Shown: positions 24,484 to 33,611, counted from the stretch's first letter. The stretch: DNA of 33,847 nucleotides from Desulfobacteraceae bacterium (GCA_030613055.1 JAUWMR010000048.1:1-33847); one strand, 5' to 3'. Notes: generated from the letters alone by a model not told the origin. Numbers and translations: made by a program.

Positions 24484-25533
24484 ATGCGACAGATTATAAT
24501 TAATGGGGAAATTGTCAATGACAATTCTGATTGTTATGTTGTCGCTGAGATAGGCCATAACCATCAGGGGAGTCTGGATACGGCTAAGGAAATGATCAGG
24601 GTGGCCAAGGAGTGTGGTGCAAATGCTGTCAAACTCCAGAAAAGGGATAACAAGTCGCTCTATACAAGAGAAGTCTATAATGCTACTTACAACAATGAAA
24701 ACAGCTATGGGTCCACATATGGCAAACACCGCGAGGCCCTGGAATTTGGAGACCCAGAGTATCGGGTACTCATCGACTATGCCAGGGATCTGGGAATTAC
24801 CTTATTTGCCACCGCGTTTGACTTTAGCAGTGCGGACTTTTTGGCAAGGTTAAATATGCCCGCATTCAAGTTTGCTTCCGGGGATTTAACGAATACGCCA
24901 CTGTTAAAACACGTCGCGCACTTCGGAAAGCCTATGATTGTGAGCACAGGAGGGGGAACATTAGATGATGTGAAACGCGCTTATGATGCTATTATGCCTG
25001 TTAACCCGCAGCTTTGTCTGCTTCACTGCACTGCCGCCTATCCAATATATAACTATGAGGATATGAATTTGCAGGTTATAACTACTTACCGTGAGACATT
25101 TCCGGACGTTGTTATAGGATTGTCTGATCATGAAAGTGGCATCTCTATGGCCTTGGTAGCCTATGTCCTTGGTGCAAGGATCATTGAGAAACATTTTACA
25201 TTGAACCGTTCATGGAAGGGGACAGATCATTCCTTTTCCCTATCCCCAATTGGACTTCGCAGGCTTGTGCGCAATTTACACCGCGCCCGGCTTGCGATAG
25301 GGGACGGAGTAAAGAGGCCGCTGCCCTGTGAAGAGAAACCACTTTATAAAATGTCAAAAAAACTTGTGGCTGCCAGGAATTTGAGTGTGGGAAGTGTTCT
25401 TAGGCCAGAGCATATTGCTCTCAAGTCACCCGGAGATGGGTTGCCACCTTACGAATTATACAACATTGTCGGCAAGCGCCTGACGAGAGGGCTAAAAGAG
25501 GATGAAAATTTATCGTTTGAAGTTGTTGAATAG
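24484..25533 (+). CDS. NeuB-type synthase (copy 3)
   Basis: A 349-residue synthase that should condense phosphoenolpyruvate with an aldose. AEIGHNHQG, FASGDLTN, STGGG, LLHCTAAYP, GLSDHESG and EKHFTLNRSWKGTDHSFS are all in place, including both metal histidines, and a SAF domain follows. Unlike copy 1, the lysine-rich loop reads KLQKRDN and is followed by a long polar insertion (YNATYNNENSYGSTYG). The ATG at 24484 behind GGGGGAC is preferred over 24469. It begins the downstream group of SDR, aldehyde dehydrogenase, transketolase and sugar-acid enzymes, so its acceptor is likely made by them. Confidence 0.88.
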   Translation: MRQIIINGEIVNDNSDCYVVAEIGHNHQGSLDTAKEMIRVAKECGANAVKLQKRDNKSLYTREVYNATYNNENSYGSTYGKHREALEFGDPEYRVLIDYARDLGITLFATAFDFSSADFLARLNMPAFKFASGDLTNTPLLKHVAHFGKPMIVSTGGGTLDDVKRAYDAIMPVNPQLCLLHCTAAYPIYNYEDMNLQVITTYRETFPDVVIGLSDHESGISMALVAYVLGARIIEKHFTLNRSWKGTDHSFSLSPIGLRRLVRNLHRARLAIGDGVKRPLPCEEKPLYKMSKKLVAARNLSVGSVLRPEHIALKSPGDGLPPYELYNIVGKRLTRGLKEDENLSFEVVE

Positions 25534-25595
25534 TGTTTCAGACACATGTCAGGGAATTTTCGGTGCTTTAACGACGAGATGCGCGTAAGGTAAAT

Positions 25596-26408
25596 ATGAT
25601 GCGAGATATTTTCGACGTTCGAGACAGGGTCGTGGTGATTACCGGTGGCCTTGGACAGTTGGGGAGGCAATACTGCCTTGCATTGCTTGAGAGGGGGGGC
25701 AGGGTAGTAGTTCTTGATTTACCCAAAGACCCGGGGATTGAGATTAACAAGTTTGAAAAGGAAAAAAATTTTTTGTATTTTTCCGCGGACGTGACGAATA
25801 AGGCGTCATTAGAGGCAGCCTTGAAAGCACTAATTGGGAAATGGGGCACGCCGCCTCATGCCCTGGTGAACAACGCGGCCCTGGACTCACCGCCTAATTC
25901 ATCTTCAAAGGAAAATGGCCCATTTGAGACATATCCCGGTGAATCGTGGGACAGGGTTATGAATGTAAATGTCAAGGGCGTTTTTTTGACCTGCCAGGTG
26001 ATTGGCGGGGCAATGGCGGAGGCCGGTCGAGGTTCGGTTGTTAACGTTTGCTCCGTATATGGAGTTGTATCTCCTGACCAGCGTATTTACGAATATCGAC
26101 AGCAGGAAGGGAGTGGGTTTTTTAAACCGGTTGCGTATTCGGCATCCAAGTCGGCGCTGCTTAATCTGACGCGATATCTGGCTACCTACTGGGCGCCGAA
26201 AGGTGTGCGAGTTAATACCATCACCTTAGGTGGTGTCTTAAATAACCAGGATGTTGAATTTCTTAGAGGCTACCAGAGCAAAGTACCTCTGGGTCGTATG
26301 GCAAGAGAGGACGAATACAACGGTGCCATCATTTTTTTTGTGTCAGATGCCTCGTCGTATATGACCGGCGCCAATATGATCATTGATGGAGGCTTTACCG
26401 CCTGGTAA
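25596..26408 (+). CDS. Short-chain dehydrogenase/reductase (PtmA-like)
   Basis: A 270-residue classical SDR. The cofactor loop is TGGLGQLG (16-23), NNAA follows, and the catalytic tetrad includes Y181 and K185 (YSASK). The C-terminus MTGANMIIDGGFTAW is typical. It resembles PtmA, an SDR of flagellin legionaminic-acid clusters, and is likely to oxidise or reduce a sugar hydroxyl with NAD(P). AAGG lies before a double ATG, and either codon may be used. The 62-base gap to the NeuB gene contains a small TGTTTCAGACA inverted repeat without other signals. Confidence 0.85.
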   Translation: MMRDIFDVRDRVVVITGGLGQLGRQYCLALLERGGRVVVLDLPKDPGIEINKFEKEKNFLYFSADVTNKASLEAALKALIGKWGTPPHALVNNAALDSPPNSSSKENGPFETYPGESWDRVMNVNVKGVFLTCQVIGGAMAEAGRGSVVNVCSVYGVVSPDQRIYEYRQQEGSGFFKPVAYSASKSALLNLTRYLATYWAPKGVRVNTITLGGVLNNQDVEFLRGYQSKVPLGRMAREDEYNGAIIFFVSDASSYMTGANMIIDGGFTAW

Positions 26409-26445
26409 GATAGAGGAACAGGCGTTAAAAATATGAGAGGCGATA

Positions 26446-27915
26446 ATGAGAAAGATTATACCTGATACTGTATTAAACTGGATCAATGGTAAGGAATGTC
26501 TTTCAAAATCTCAGAAAGAAATTGACAAGTTGAATCCAGCCAACGGAAAGCTATTATGCCGTTTTGTCCGTTCAGGAGAAGACGACATAGAGAAGGCTGC
26601 TAAAGTCGCACTGTCTGCACAACCTGCTTGGGCTGCCACGCCCCCGGTCAAGCGGGGAATGATACTACATGACCTGGCAATGGGAATGAAAGAGCGGCGA
26701 GAGGACATTGCCAGGATTGTGGCTCTGGAAACCGGCAAGTCGCACAAGGAGGCGTTGGGCGAAACGGATGGTGCTATTGCTTTAGGTCTTTTTTTTGCGG
26801 GAGAAGGTCAACGCCTTTATGGCAGGACCACTACAAGTGCTGTGCCCAACAAATATGCAATGACCATACGACAGCCCATAGGAGTGGCGGGCCTTATAAT
26901 TGCGGCGAATACACCCATCGCGAACGTGGCCTGGAAGATCTTTCCTGCCATGATCTGCGGCAATACCGTAATTCTAAAGGCGGCCGAGGATACACCGGCC
27001 ACGGCCTGGATTGTTGGTGTTATTTCCAGGGAAATTGGGCTTCCGCAGGGCGTTTTGAATATCGTGCAGGGAATCGGGGAAGAGGCTGGATCGCCCCTCG
27101 TAGCACATCCGGATGTTGGTGTCATCAGCTTTACGGGTTCCACCGTTGTAGGAAGGATGATTGCTGAAACAGCTGGTAAGAGACTGGCAAAGGTTTCTCT
27201 GGAGTTGGGGGGTAAGAATCCCCTCGTGGTTTGCGATGACGCGGATTTGGACGATGCGGCAAAGTGGGTTATTTTATCTGCCTTCAGTAATGCTGGCCAG
27301 AGGTGCGCCTCTGCAAGCCGTATAATTATTTTTGATGACATTTATGAGATATTTCGAGACAGGTTGCTTGAGGAAACAAAAAAACTCAGGGTTGGCCCCG
27401 ACGACAACGATGATTTTGGCCCCGTTATTAATCAAAGCCAGATTGATAAAATGCTCGCTGCTGTGGAACGGGCAAAGAAAGAGGGGGCAATGGTTCTCAC
27501 TGGTGGTGGACGCATGACTGACCCGGATCATATTGATGGGTTCTATATGGCTCCCACGTTGATAGAGAATGTGGATATGAAGAGCGAAATTTCCACAACT
27601 GAGCTGTTCGGTCCTATAGCATGTCTTTACCGGACCAGGGATTTTGTTATGGCTCTGGATATGGCGAATGATTCCCCCTATGGGCTTACGGCCTGTATCC
27701 ATACAAAAAGCATCCACAGGGCCGTTGAGTTTGCCCAGAAGGTCCAGGCCGGCGTGGTTGTTGTAAACGCGGGTACATACGGGAGCGAACCACATATGCC
27801 CTTTGGGGGATTCAAGCAGTCTGGCAACGGGACGAGGGAACCCGGGACAGAGGCGCTGGATGTCTATTCGGAATTGAAAGATATATATGTTAATATCGAA
27901 CCTTCAAAGCTTTAA
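26446..27915 (+). CDS. NAD(P)-dependent aldehyde dehydrogenase
   Basis: A 489-residue aldehyde dehydrogenase oxidising an aldehyde to its acid. Catalytic C287 lies in GQRCASASR, the general base E253 in LELGGKNP, the cofactor motif FTGSTVVG precedes it, and the C-terminal ELFGPIA and PFGGFKQSGNGTREPG motifs are present. All catalytic parts are intact, and the overall pattern is that of succinate-semialdehyde or betaine-aldehyde-type enzymes. In this setting an aldose or a sugar semialdehyde is the probable substrate, giving a sugar acid for the dehydratase two genes downstream. The substrate is inferred from context. Confidence 0.88.
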   Translation: MRKIIPDTVLNWINGKECLSKSQKEIDKLNPANGKLLCRFVRSGEDDIEKAAKVALSAQPAWAATPPVKRGMILHDLAMGMKERREDIARIVALETGKSHKEALGETDGAIALGLFFAGEGQRLYGRTTTSAVPNKYAMTIRQPIGVAGLIIAANTPIANVAWKIFPAMICGNTVILKAAEDTPATAWIVGVISREIGLPQGVLNIVQGIGEEAGSPLVAHPDVGVISFTGSTVVGRMIAETAGKRLAKVSLELGGKNPLVVCDDADLDDAAKWVILSAFSNAGQRCASASRIIIFDDIYEIFRDRLLEETKKLRVGPDDNDDFGPVINQSQIDKMLAAVERAKKEGAMVLTGGGRMTDPDHIDGFYMAPTLIENVDMKSEISTTELFGPIACLYRTRDFVMALDMANDSPYGLTACIHTKSIHRAVEFAQKVQAGVVVVNAGTYGSEPHMPFGGFKQSGNGTREPGTEALDVYSELKDIYVNIEPSKL

Positions 27916-27981
27916 TGCCCCTTAATGATGAACCGAAGTTTTCCTTATAAACATTCCTGAATTCTGGGTTTATGTAAAACT

Positions 27982-29895
27982 ATGATTTCACTAAACTTGA
28001 TTCCCAGGGAAGAATTTAAGCGAATCTGGCGAAGCAATCTGCCGGATTATGAAAAGCTTGCCCTAATCGCTGATATGTGCCGGGCCAATGCCTTGACTGC
28101 CGTGAAAATCGCGGGTTCCGGTCACCTTGGTTCCAGCCTGAGCGCCATGGATATCGTGGTGTTTCTTTATTATAAAGAGATGAATACGGTTGAACTGGGC
28201 ATAGACCATCCTGACAGAGACATCTATTTTTCATCAAAAGGACATGATGTGCCCGGACTGTACTCAGTGTTCTATTCTTTGGGTATTTTACCAAAGGAAA
28301 AACTGTTGAAACTCAGACGATTAGGTGGGCTGGACGGGCATCCCGATGTTGGCATTCCGGGCATTGAAACCAACTCAGGGTCCCTGGGCATGGGCATCTC
28401 AAAGGGAAAGGGGATGGCCTTTGCGAAACGCCTGGCAGGACGAAAGGGGAGAATATTTGTCCTGACAGGCGACGGGGAACTCCAGGAGGGTCAGATATTT
28501 GAGGGCCTGCAAACAACGGCCCATCAAAGCATCAATAATCTTATAGCCATCGTGGACCATAACAAAGTCCAATCGGACAAGCAGGTTGATGAGATTACCG
28601 GCCTTGGAGAGCTTGAATCAAAGTTCCGGAACTTCGGCTGGTATGTTAGGCGCTGTGACGGGCATGATTTCCGGAAACTTTCTGAGGTCATGTCTGATTT
28701 TTCTGAAATAACCGATCGCCCGAAAATTCTCATTGCCGATACCATCAAAGGCCGCGGCATATCCTTTATGGAACACCCAAAGGCGCTTATTGATGGAGAC
28801 GGTTTGTATCGCTGGCATGCGGGCGCCCCTGATGATCAGGCGTTCACTGCGGGCTACGAAGAGATTATAGATCGCGTAAATAGTCTATTGACTGAGGCGA
28901 ACCTGGCCTCGCTCCGGGTTGAAGACATACCATTAGAAAAGAAAGAAAAAAGCGGCGTGTCCCCGGAATACGTGGCTGATGCCTTCGGAGAGGTGCTCGT
29001 TGAGATTGCTGCGGAACGGAAGGATATGGTGGTTCTGGATGCAGATCTTGCTGCTGACTGTCATATCCGCAATTTTGAAGAAAAATTCCCTGGGCGATTT
29101 ATTGAAAACGGTATTGCGGAACAGGACCTGGTCTCCATGGCGGGCGGTCTGGCCCTTCAGGGCTTTTTGCCGGTGGTAAATTCCTTTGCTGCATTTCTGG
29201 CATCGCGAGCCAACGAACAGATCTACACAAATGCCTGTGAAGGCACAAAGATTATCTATATCTGTCATTATGCCGGCCTTATTCCGGCCGGACCGGGAAA
29301 ATCACATCAAAGTATCCGGGACATCTCTCTTTTCGGCGCCCTGCCTGATTTTGAGATCCTCCAGCCGTGCAATGCCGCCGAAGCAAGGATGGCAGTACGG
29401 TATTGTGTTAACGAAAGCAGGAAAAACTGTGTCCTGCGGCTGATCATTGGTCCATCGCCCCGGATCATCGAACTGCCGCCGGAGTATGAATTCTATCCCG
29501 GCAAAGGCGCGGTCCTTATGGATGGCTGTGACGCTGTGCTATTAGGCTACGGACCTGTTATGCTGCATGAGGCGTTACTGGCCGGTGAAATTCTTCAAAA
29601 GCGGGGTTTCAAACTAAAGGTAGTCAATATGCCATGGCTGAACTATGTGGATGCGGACTGGCTGGCAGAAGTTTTAAAGGGCTGTCAGGAATTATATGTA
29701 ATTGAGGATCACGCTCCTGTGGGTGGTTTGGGAGATAGATTGCTCAATGTAATAGCCTCAGAAGGTCTGCTCCAAAAAATAAAATTTCATTGCATTGGGA
29801 TAGATGGCTTTCCGGCCTGTGGGACACCTGCGGAGGTCCTGAAGTTTCATGGTTTAGACGGCAAAACCTTGGCTAATCGAATTGCCATAAAATAA
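27982..29895 (+). CDS. Transketolase, single chain
   Basis: A 637-residue thiamine-diphosphate enzyme that moves a two-carbon ketol unit between sugars. GSGHLGSSLS gives the substrate histidine, TGDGELQEGQ near 162-171 with the later DHNKVQSD is the cofactor/metal motif, and GIAEQD near 376-381 carries the catalytic glutamate. It is a complete one-piece enzyme, whereas cluster-borne transketolases are often split in two genes. It lies between aldehyde dehydrogenase and an acid-sugar dehydratase. This suggests a biosynthetic chain extension or ketose formation rather than central metabolism, but a housekeeping role cannot be excluded. Confidence 0.9.
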   Translation: MISLNLIPREEFKRIWRSNLPDYEKLALIADMCRANALTAVKIAGSGHLGSSLSAMDIVVFLYYKEMNTVELGIDHPDRDIYFSSKGHDVPGLYSVFYSLGILPKEKLLKLRRLGGLDGHPDVGIPGIETNSGSLGMGISKGKGMAFAKRLAGRKGRIFVLTGDGELQEGQIFEGLQTTAHQSINNLIAIVDHNKVQSDKQVDEITGLGELESKFRNFGWYVRRCDGHDFRKLSEVMSDFSEITDRPKILIADTIKGRGISFMEHPKALIDGDGLYRWHAGAPDDQAFTAGYEEIIDRVNSLLTEANLASLRVEDIPLEKKEKSGVSPEYVADAFGEVLVEIAAERKDMVVLDADLAADCHIRNFEEKFPGRFIENGIAEQDLVSMAGGLALQGFLPVVNSFAAFLASRANEQIYTNACEGTKIIYICHYAGLIPAGPGKSHQSIRDISLFGALPDFEILQPCNAAEARMAVRYCVNESRKNCVLRLIIGPSPRIIELPPEYEFYPGKGAVLMDGCDAVLLGYGPVMLHEALLAGEILQKRGFKLKVVNMPWLNYVDADWLAEVLKGCQELYVIEDHAPVGGLGDRLLNVIASEGLLQKIKFHCIGIDGFPACGTPAEVLKFHGLDGKTLANRIAIK

Positions 29896-29936
29896 TAGAT
29901 GCAGATGGTTTAGAAAAGAATTCACAGGAGACAATA

Positions 29937-31103
29937 ATGAAAATTACTTCTCTTGAGACCTTCACCTGCCAGGCCGGGTGGCGACCTTGGAGCTTTTTAA
30001 AAATTCTTACAGATGAAGGAATAGCCGGCTACAGCGACTGTACAGACTTTCACGGTTCGACTAAGGCGCTGATAGCCGTCATTCAACAGCTTTCAGATAT
30101 ATTAATCGGTCGCAACCCAACCGCCATTGAAAGCATTTATTGGGATTTATTCAGAATAACCAGGCAAAGTACAGGGGGCGTGATACATAAGGCTCTTGCC
30201 GCCATAGAGAATGCATTGTTGGATATAAAAGCAAGGGCATTGGGTATTCCTGTCTATGAATTATTGGGCGGACCGGTTCGTGATCGAATACATTTGTACT
30301 GGTCTCATTGTGGTACGACCAGGCTAAGATCTTCCGAATATTTAGAAAAGAGCTCTATTCAGACCCTCGAAGACATTGCTGCTCTGGGTAAAGAAGTTGA
30401 GGACGCTGGCTTTACGGCACTTAAGACAAATCTAATTATTTTAGGAAAAAAACCCTTCGTCTTGATGCAGGGGTTCAAAGGAGGGATAGGAAGTGCAGAT
30501 AGAAATATAAGCAGGAAAATTTTGCATTCTGTGGAGTCTTTGATCTCCACCTTTCGAGACAGTGTAGGGCAGGATATTGATATTATTCTCGACACGAATA
30601 TGCATTTCAGGTCTGATGGTAATTCTGAACTGGCCAAAATTGTTGCACCCTACAACCTTTGCTGGCTGGAAGTGGATACGCGCCAACCTAAAGCTCTTAG
30701 AAAACTATCAGATCGGGCACCGATGCCATTGGCCTCATGTGAGACGCTTCAGGGCTTACGCGAATACATCCCGTATTTTGAGGAACACGCCGTGGATGTG
30801 TGCATCATTGATGTCCATTGGAACGGTGTTTGGCAATCGAAAAAAATAGCCGATCTTGCCGAAACATATGAAATAAATGTGGCGCCCCACAATCATGGAA
30901 GCCCACTGGCGTCATTGATTACAGCCCATTTTTGTGCTTCTATATCCAATTTAAAGATTATGGAATATGACGTTGATGATGTTCCATGGAGGGATGAAAT
31001 AGTAACAAATCCTCCAATTATAGAAGGCGGGTACATGATTGTACCTAAAGGACCAGGTTGGGGAGCTGAGTTGGATGAGAAAGTTGTCCTGTCTCATTAT
31101 TAA
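29937..31103 (+). CDS. Enolase-superfamily sugar-acid dehydratase (galactonate-dehydratase-like)
   Basis: A 388-residue mandelate racemase/muconate lactonizing family protein. Magnesium ligands are D219 (LDTN), E245 (WLEV) and E269 (CET), and the general acid/base histidine is H318 in APHNHGSP. At the usual K-x-K site it has K163-T-N165, the second lysine replaced by asparagine, as in galactonate dehydratases (K-x-N). It should dehydrate a sugar acid to its 2-keto-3-deoxy form. GGAG lies 10 bases before the start. Together with the aldehyde dehydrogenase upstream, this gives an aldose-to-keto-deoxy-acid route. Confidence 0.85.
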   Translation: MKITSLETFTCQAGWRPWSFLKILTDEGIAGYSDCTDFHGSTKALIAVIQQLSDILIGRNPTAIESIYWDLFRITRQSTGGVIHKALAAIENALLDIKARALGIPVYELLGGPVRDRIHLYWSHCGTTRLRSSEYLEKSSIQTLEDIAALGKEVEDAGFTALKTNLIILGKKPFVLMQGFKGGIGSADRNISRKILHSVESLISTFRDSVGQDIDIILDTNMHFRSDGNSELAKIVAPYNLCWLEVDTRQPKALRKLSDRAPMPLASCETLQGLREYIPYFEEHAVDVCIIDVHWNGVWQSKKIADLAETYEINVAPHNHGSPLASLITAHFCASISNLKIMEYDVDDVPWRDEIVTNPPIIEGGYMIVPKGPGWGAELDEKVVLSHY

Positions 31104-31130
31104 CAGAGGAATACAATAACTAAAAAAACG

Positions 31131-32021
31131 ATGTTTCCGAAAACAATAGCAATTTTGAGCCCGGGAGATATGGGGCATGCCATTGGCACAGTACTACGTG
31201 AAAATGGCCTGAATGTAGTTACCTGCCTAAATGAGAGAGGGGGCGAGACAAAAAGGCTGGCTTTAAAAGCGGGGATCCATGATCTGCCTAATCTGGATGA
31301 ACTTGTTGTTTTAGCTGATTTGATCCTTTCGGTAATTCCTCCTAAAAGTGCCTTTGTGCTGGCTGATAATATATTGAACGCCGTAAAACGAACGGGATCA
31401 AAACCCGTTTTTGCAGAGTGTAACGCCATTTCGCCAAGCTTATCCCGCAAGATAGCTTCGCATTTTATATCAATGAATATCCTTTACATCGATGCCGGAA
31501 TTATCGGTCCACCTCCCACCGTCGGAAAACCAAGCATTTATGTTTCGGGCATGGATACTTCCTGCATGGAAAAACTGCCCGGACTGCACGTCATCCCGCT
31601 TGGGTTTGAGGTCGGCAGAGCTTCTGCTTTAAAAATGTGTTTTTCAGCTTTTAATAAGGGTATCAATGCACTCGCCGCCGCAGTTTTATTCGCGGCAGAA
31701 CGCCTAGACATCTATAGTGAATTGGAGAAAGAGCTGCTAAAGCGCCAACAGGATGTTTTCAAACGCATTGAAAAACAAGTGCCGTTCCTACCGTTGAATG
31801 CAGAAAGATGGGTTGAGGAGATGAAAGAAATTTCCAAAACCATGTTTGATGCAGGATCCATATCCGAATTTCATAATGGTGCCGCTCTTTTATATGAGCT
31901 AATGGCGGCTACACCTTTTTCAAAAGAAGTTCGCGATACCTTTGACAAAACAAGGACAGCACATGAGACGATCCGTGGATTGAAGAGCAGAGAAGCAAAC
32001 TATAAAATAGAAAAAAAGTAA
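31131..32021 (+). CDS. 6-phosphogluconate/beta-hydroxyacid dehydrogenase-like NAD(P) oxidoreductase
   Basis: A 296-residue protein with an N-terminal Rossmann domain (LSPGDMGHAIG, residues 9-19; SVIPPKSA) and a helical C-terminal domain of the DUF1932 kind, as in proteins annotated phosphogluconate dehydrogenase-like. The substrate loop reads DAGIIGPPP. It probably oxidises or reduces a beta-hydroxy acid. It is the last intact gene of the NeuB3 group. The precise substrate is not known from the sequence. Confidence 0.78.
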   Translation: MFPKTIAILSPGDMGHAIGTVLRENGLNVVTCLNERGGETKRLALKAGIHDLPNLDELVVLADLILSVIPPKSAFVLADNILNAVKRTGSKPVFAECNAISPSLSRKIASHFISMNILYIDAGIIGPPPTVGKPSIYVSGMDTSCMEKLPGLHVIPLGFEVGRASALKMCFSAFNKGINALAAAVLFAAERLDIYSELEKELLKRQQDVFKRIEKQVPFLPLNAERWVEEMKEISKTMFDAGSISEFHNGAALLYELMAATPFSKEVRDTFDKTRTAHETIRGLKSREANYKIEKK

Positions 32022-32025
32022 TGAA

Positions 32026-32142
32026 ATGCTTGATGAGGCATCGACCTTCTTGAAAATAGATATTGTTACATTTGCTGAAGGCATCGGGGAAATAAAACTC
32101 GCGGGGCTAAAGGATATTAGTTTTAACATAAATGGATTCTGA
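32026..32142 (+). CDS. Possible 38-residue small ORF
   Basis: An ATG four bases after the preceding stop opens a frame of 38 residues containing KIDIVTFAEGIGEIKLAG and ending NINGF. There is no clear ribosome site and no family I recognise. It could be a small coupled gene or the end of a lost one. The remaining 44 bases before the next gene hold a GAGGGGGAA stretch. Confidence 0.2.
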   Translation: MLDEASTFLKIDIVTFAEGIGEIKLAGLKDISFNINGF

Positions 32143-32186
32143 GGGGGAATTTCAATCATAGCGCAGGAGATTTGGAAGAAAAAATT

Positions 32187-32612
32187 ATGAGACGCAGCAT
32201 CATTTATTTTCATTCGACGATATGGAATCAATTTTTTTCCGATTTACTTAGATACTTTCAGGATAATGAAAATGCTCAAGTCTTTATAATCTGTGACAAC
32301 CTGACAAAAGATCTTTACGATAAAAATATTGCATTGGGTGCAGAGCCTGTTATTATTCCCGATTTCGACATTAAAGAGACGTGGGAAGATGATCCGGATC
32401 AGGTGGAAGACCTTATAAGATTCATCAGGTCGTGTGAGGATGCATGTGGAAGGTCTATGGGGCGGATTGTTCTGACAGGTGAAAGGACGATCGGCCGAGC
32501 TCTTTCTATAGGCTTTTATTACTGGCCCCAAAATAGTTATCAAAAAGCGTATACAGAAGATAATTCAAAGCCTGAGTCATATACCCTCCGAGACCTTTGC
32601 AGAACCTGCTGA
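32187..32612 (+). pseudogene. 5' part of a glycan-cluster gene truncated by an IS
   Basis: The frame begins RRSIIYFHSTIWNQFFSDLL and continues for about 134 normal residues up to PESYTLR. It then runs into the IS left end at 32590 and stops at 32610-32612. There is no catalytic motif in what remains. The N-terminus and YYWPQNSYQKAY resemble the beginnings of larger capsule or glycosyltransferase-like proteins, but I cannot name the family. The ATG at 32187 has GGAAG before it. A TTG at 32172 would add five residues. The missing 3' part is not in the window. Confidence 0.6.
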
Positions 32613-32768
32613 AAATCGCCAATGTTTATAACAACCACTGGGATAGGAATCCTTTAAATTAAAAAAATGTCATTTGCAACGAATGGTCTGAATTCGGAAG
32701 TTGGCGAGAATGCTTTAGAAACGGCAATATTGGGTTGCCGAAAAAGATGTATAACTTGCTGATAATGC

Positions 32769-32797
32769 TTGCTAAACTGGATTTATTGTGCTATGTT
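32769..32797 (+). promoter_or_regulatory. Putative sigma70-type promoter of the transposase
   Basis: TTGCTA (32769-32774) and TATGTT (32792-32797) are 17 bases apart, followed by a GGGGGAAG ribosome site (32825-32832) and the transposase ATG at 32839. A hairpin, CGGCAA...TTGCCG, lies further upstream in this IS leader. Confidence 0.4.
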
Positions 32798-32838
32798 CTT
32801 CCCTAAAGGATAACAAGTGATTAAAGGGGGAAGATGAC

Positions 32839-33285
32839 ATGGGATACAAGGAATTGGGTAAAGAGATCAGTTTTGCAGATTTGGCGGTTAGTAAGTCTCT
32901 GGAGCATAATCGCAGCCTCAAGATGATGAATAGGATCAATCAGGTGGTAAAATGGAGGAATGTAGAGGCTTTATTGAGAGAGTACTACGAAGTTGGCACG
33001 AGTAAAGAAGGCGCAGACGCCTATCCACCATTGATGTTATTAAAATGTATGCTGCTCCAGAAATGGTTTCGGATTCCATCAGATCCTGAGCTTGAGAACC
33101 AGATTAATGACAGGATTTCTTTTAAGAAATTTCTGGGACTTCCGCTTGACAAGCCATCCCCTGATCACTCCACATTTTCGAGGTTCCGTAGTCGGTTATC
33201 TAAAGAGGCGATGACTAAGCTGAACAATGAAGTGTTACAAGGATTTGAGAAGAAGGGGTTAAGCATCAATGAAGGGATACCTTCC
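32839..33285 (+). pseudogene. IS5-family transposase, N-terminal fragment
   Basis: About 149 residues of a transposase with the DUF772-type N-terminal domain: YPPLMLLKCMLLQKWF, SDPELENQINDRISFKKFLGL and PDHSTFSRFRSRL. Homology ends at SINEGI. The frame continues to 33372, but that tail is encoded by hairpin-forming sequence and does not look like transposase. None of the DDE catalytic acids, which lie further along, are present, so the fragment is inactive. The strong ribosome site is intact. Confidence 0.85.
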
Positions 33286-33335
33286 GGTTCGTCACATGTT
33301 ATGTGCCATGAACCTACAGGTCATAGAGCTGTAGG
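33286..33335 (+). other. Paired hairpins at the left border of the GIY-YIG insert
   Basis: Two hairpins sit where transposase homology stops. The first has stems GGTTC (33286-33290) with GAACC (33310-33314) and CACAT (33293-33297) with ATGTG (33301-33305). The second is CCTACAG (33313-33319) with CTGTAGG (33329-33335). They share two bases and precede the GIY-YIG start by 16 bases. They may be a folded RNA or end structure of an inserted element. Confidence 0.5.
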
Positions 33336-33350
33336 CGCCCATTTCGCGGT

Positions 33351-33611
33351 ATGTATTCAGTCTACGCAATAAGAAGTCTTACGAATGGACGAGTCTATAT
33401 TGGCCAAACAAAAAATCTTGAGGGTAGGCTTAGGGATCATAACGCAGGCCGCGTTCAGTCAACAAGAAGGGATAAGCCGTGGGTGCTACATGCTTTGCAC
33501 AGGGTGAGTAATCGAAAAGAAGCAATGTTTGTCGAATGGAGAATAAAACGTTCAAGAGGAACACGGCTGAAATGGTTAACGAAAAACCGAGTAGACGATG
33601 ACAGGGTCTAA
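33351..33611 (+). CDS. Small GIY-YIG endonuclease-domain protein
   Basis: An 86-residue stand-alone GIY-YIG (UvrC N-terminal/URI-like) domain. YAIRSLTNGRVYIGQT carries the variant first motif (YAI) and the YIG, R28 in GRLRDHN is the usual catalytic arginine position, and E in AMFVEW is the usual metal-binding glutamate. Such proteins cut DNA as homing or repair nucleases, and many small ones have no known role. It overlaps the non-homologous tail of the transposase frame and lacks a ribosome site. It is located inside the IS, which suggests a passenger or a nested mobile element. Confidence 0.8.
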   Translation: MYSVYAIRSLTNGRVYIGQTKNLEGRLRDHNAGRVQSTRRDKPWVLHALHRVSNRKEAMFVEWRIKRSRGTRLKWLTKNRVDDDRV

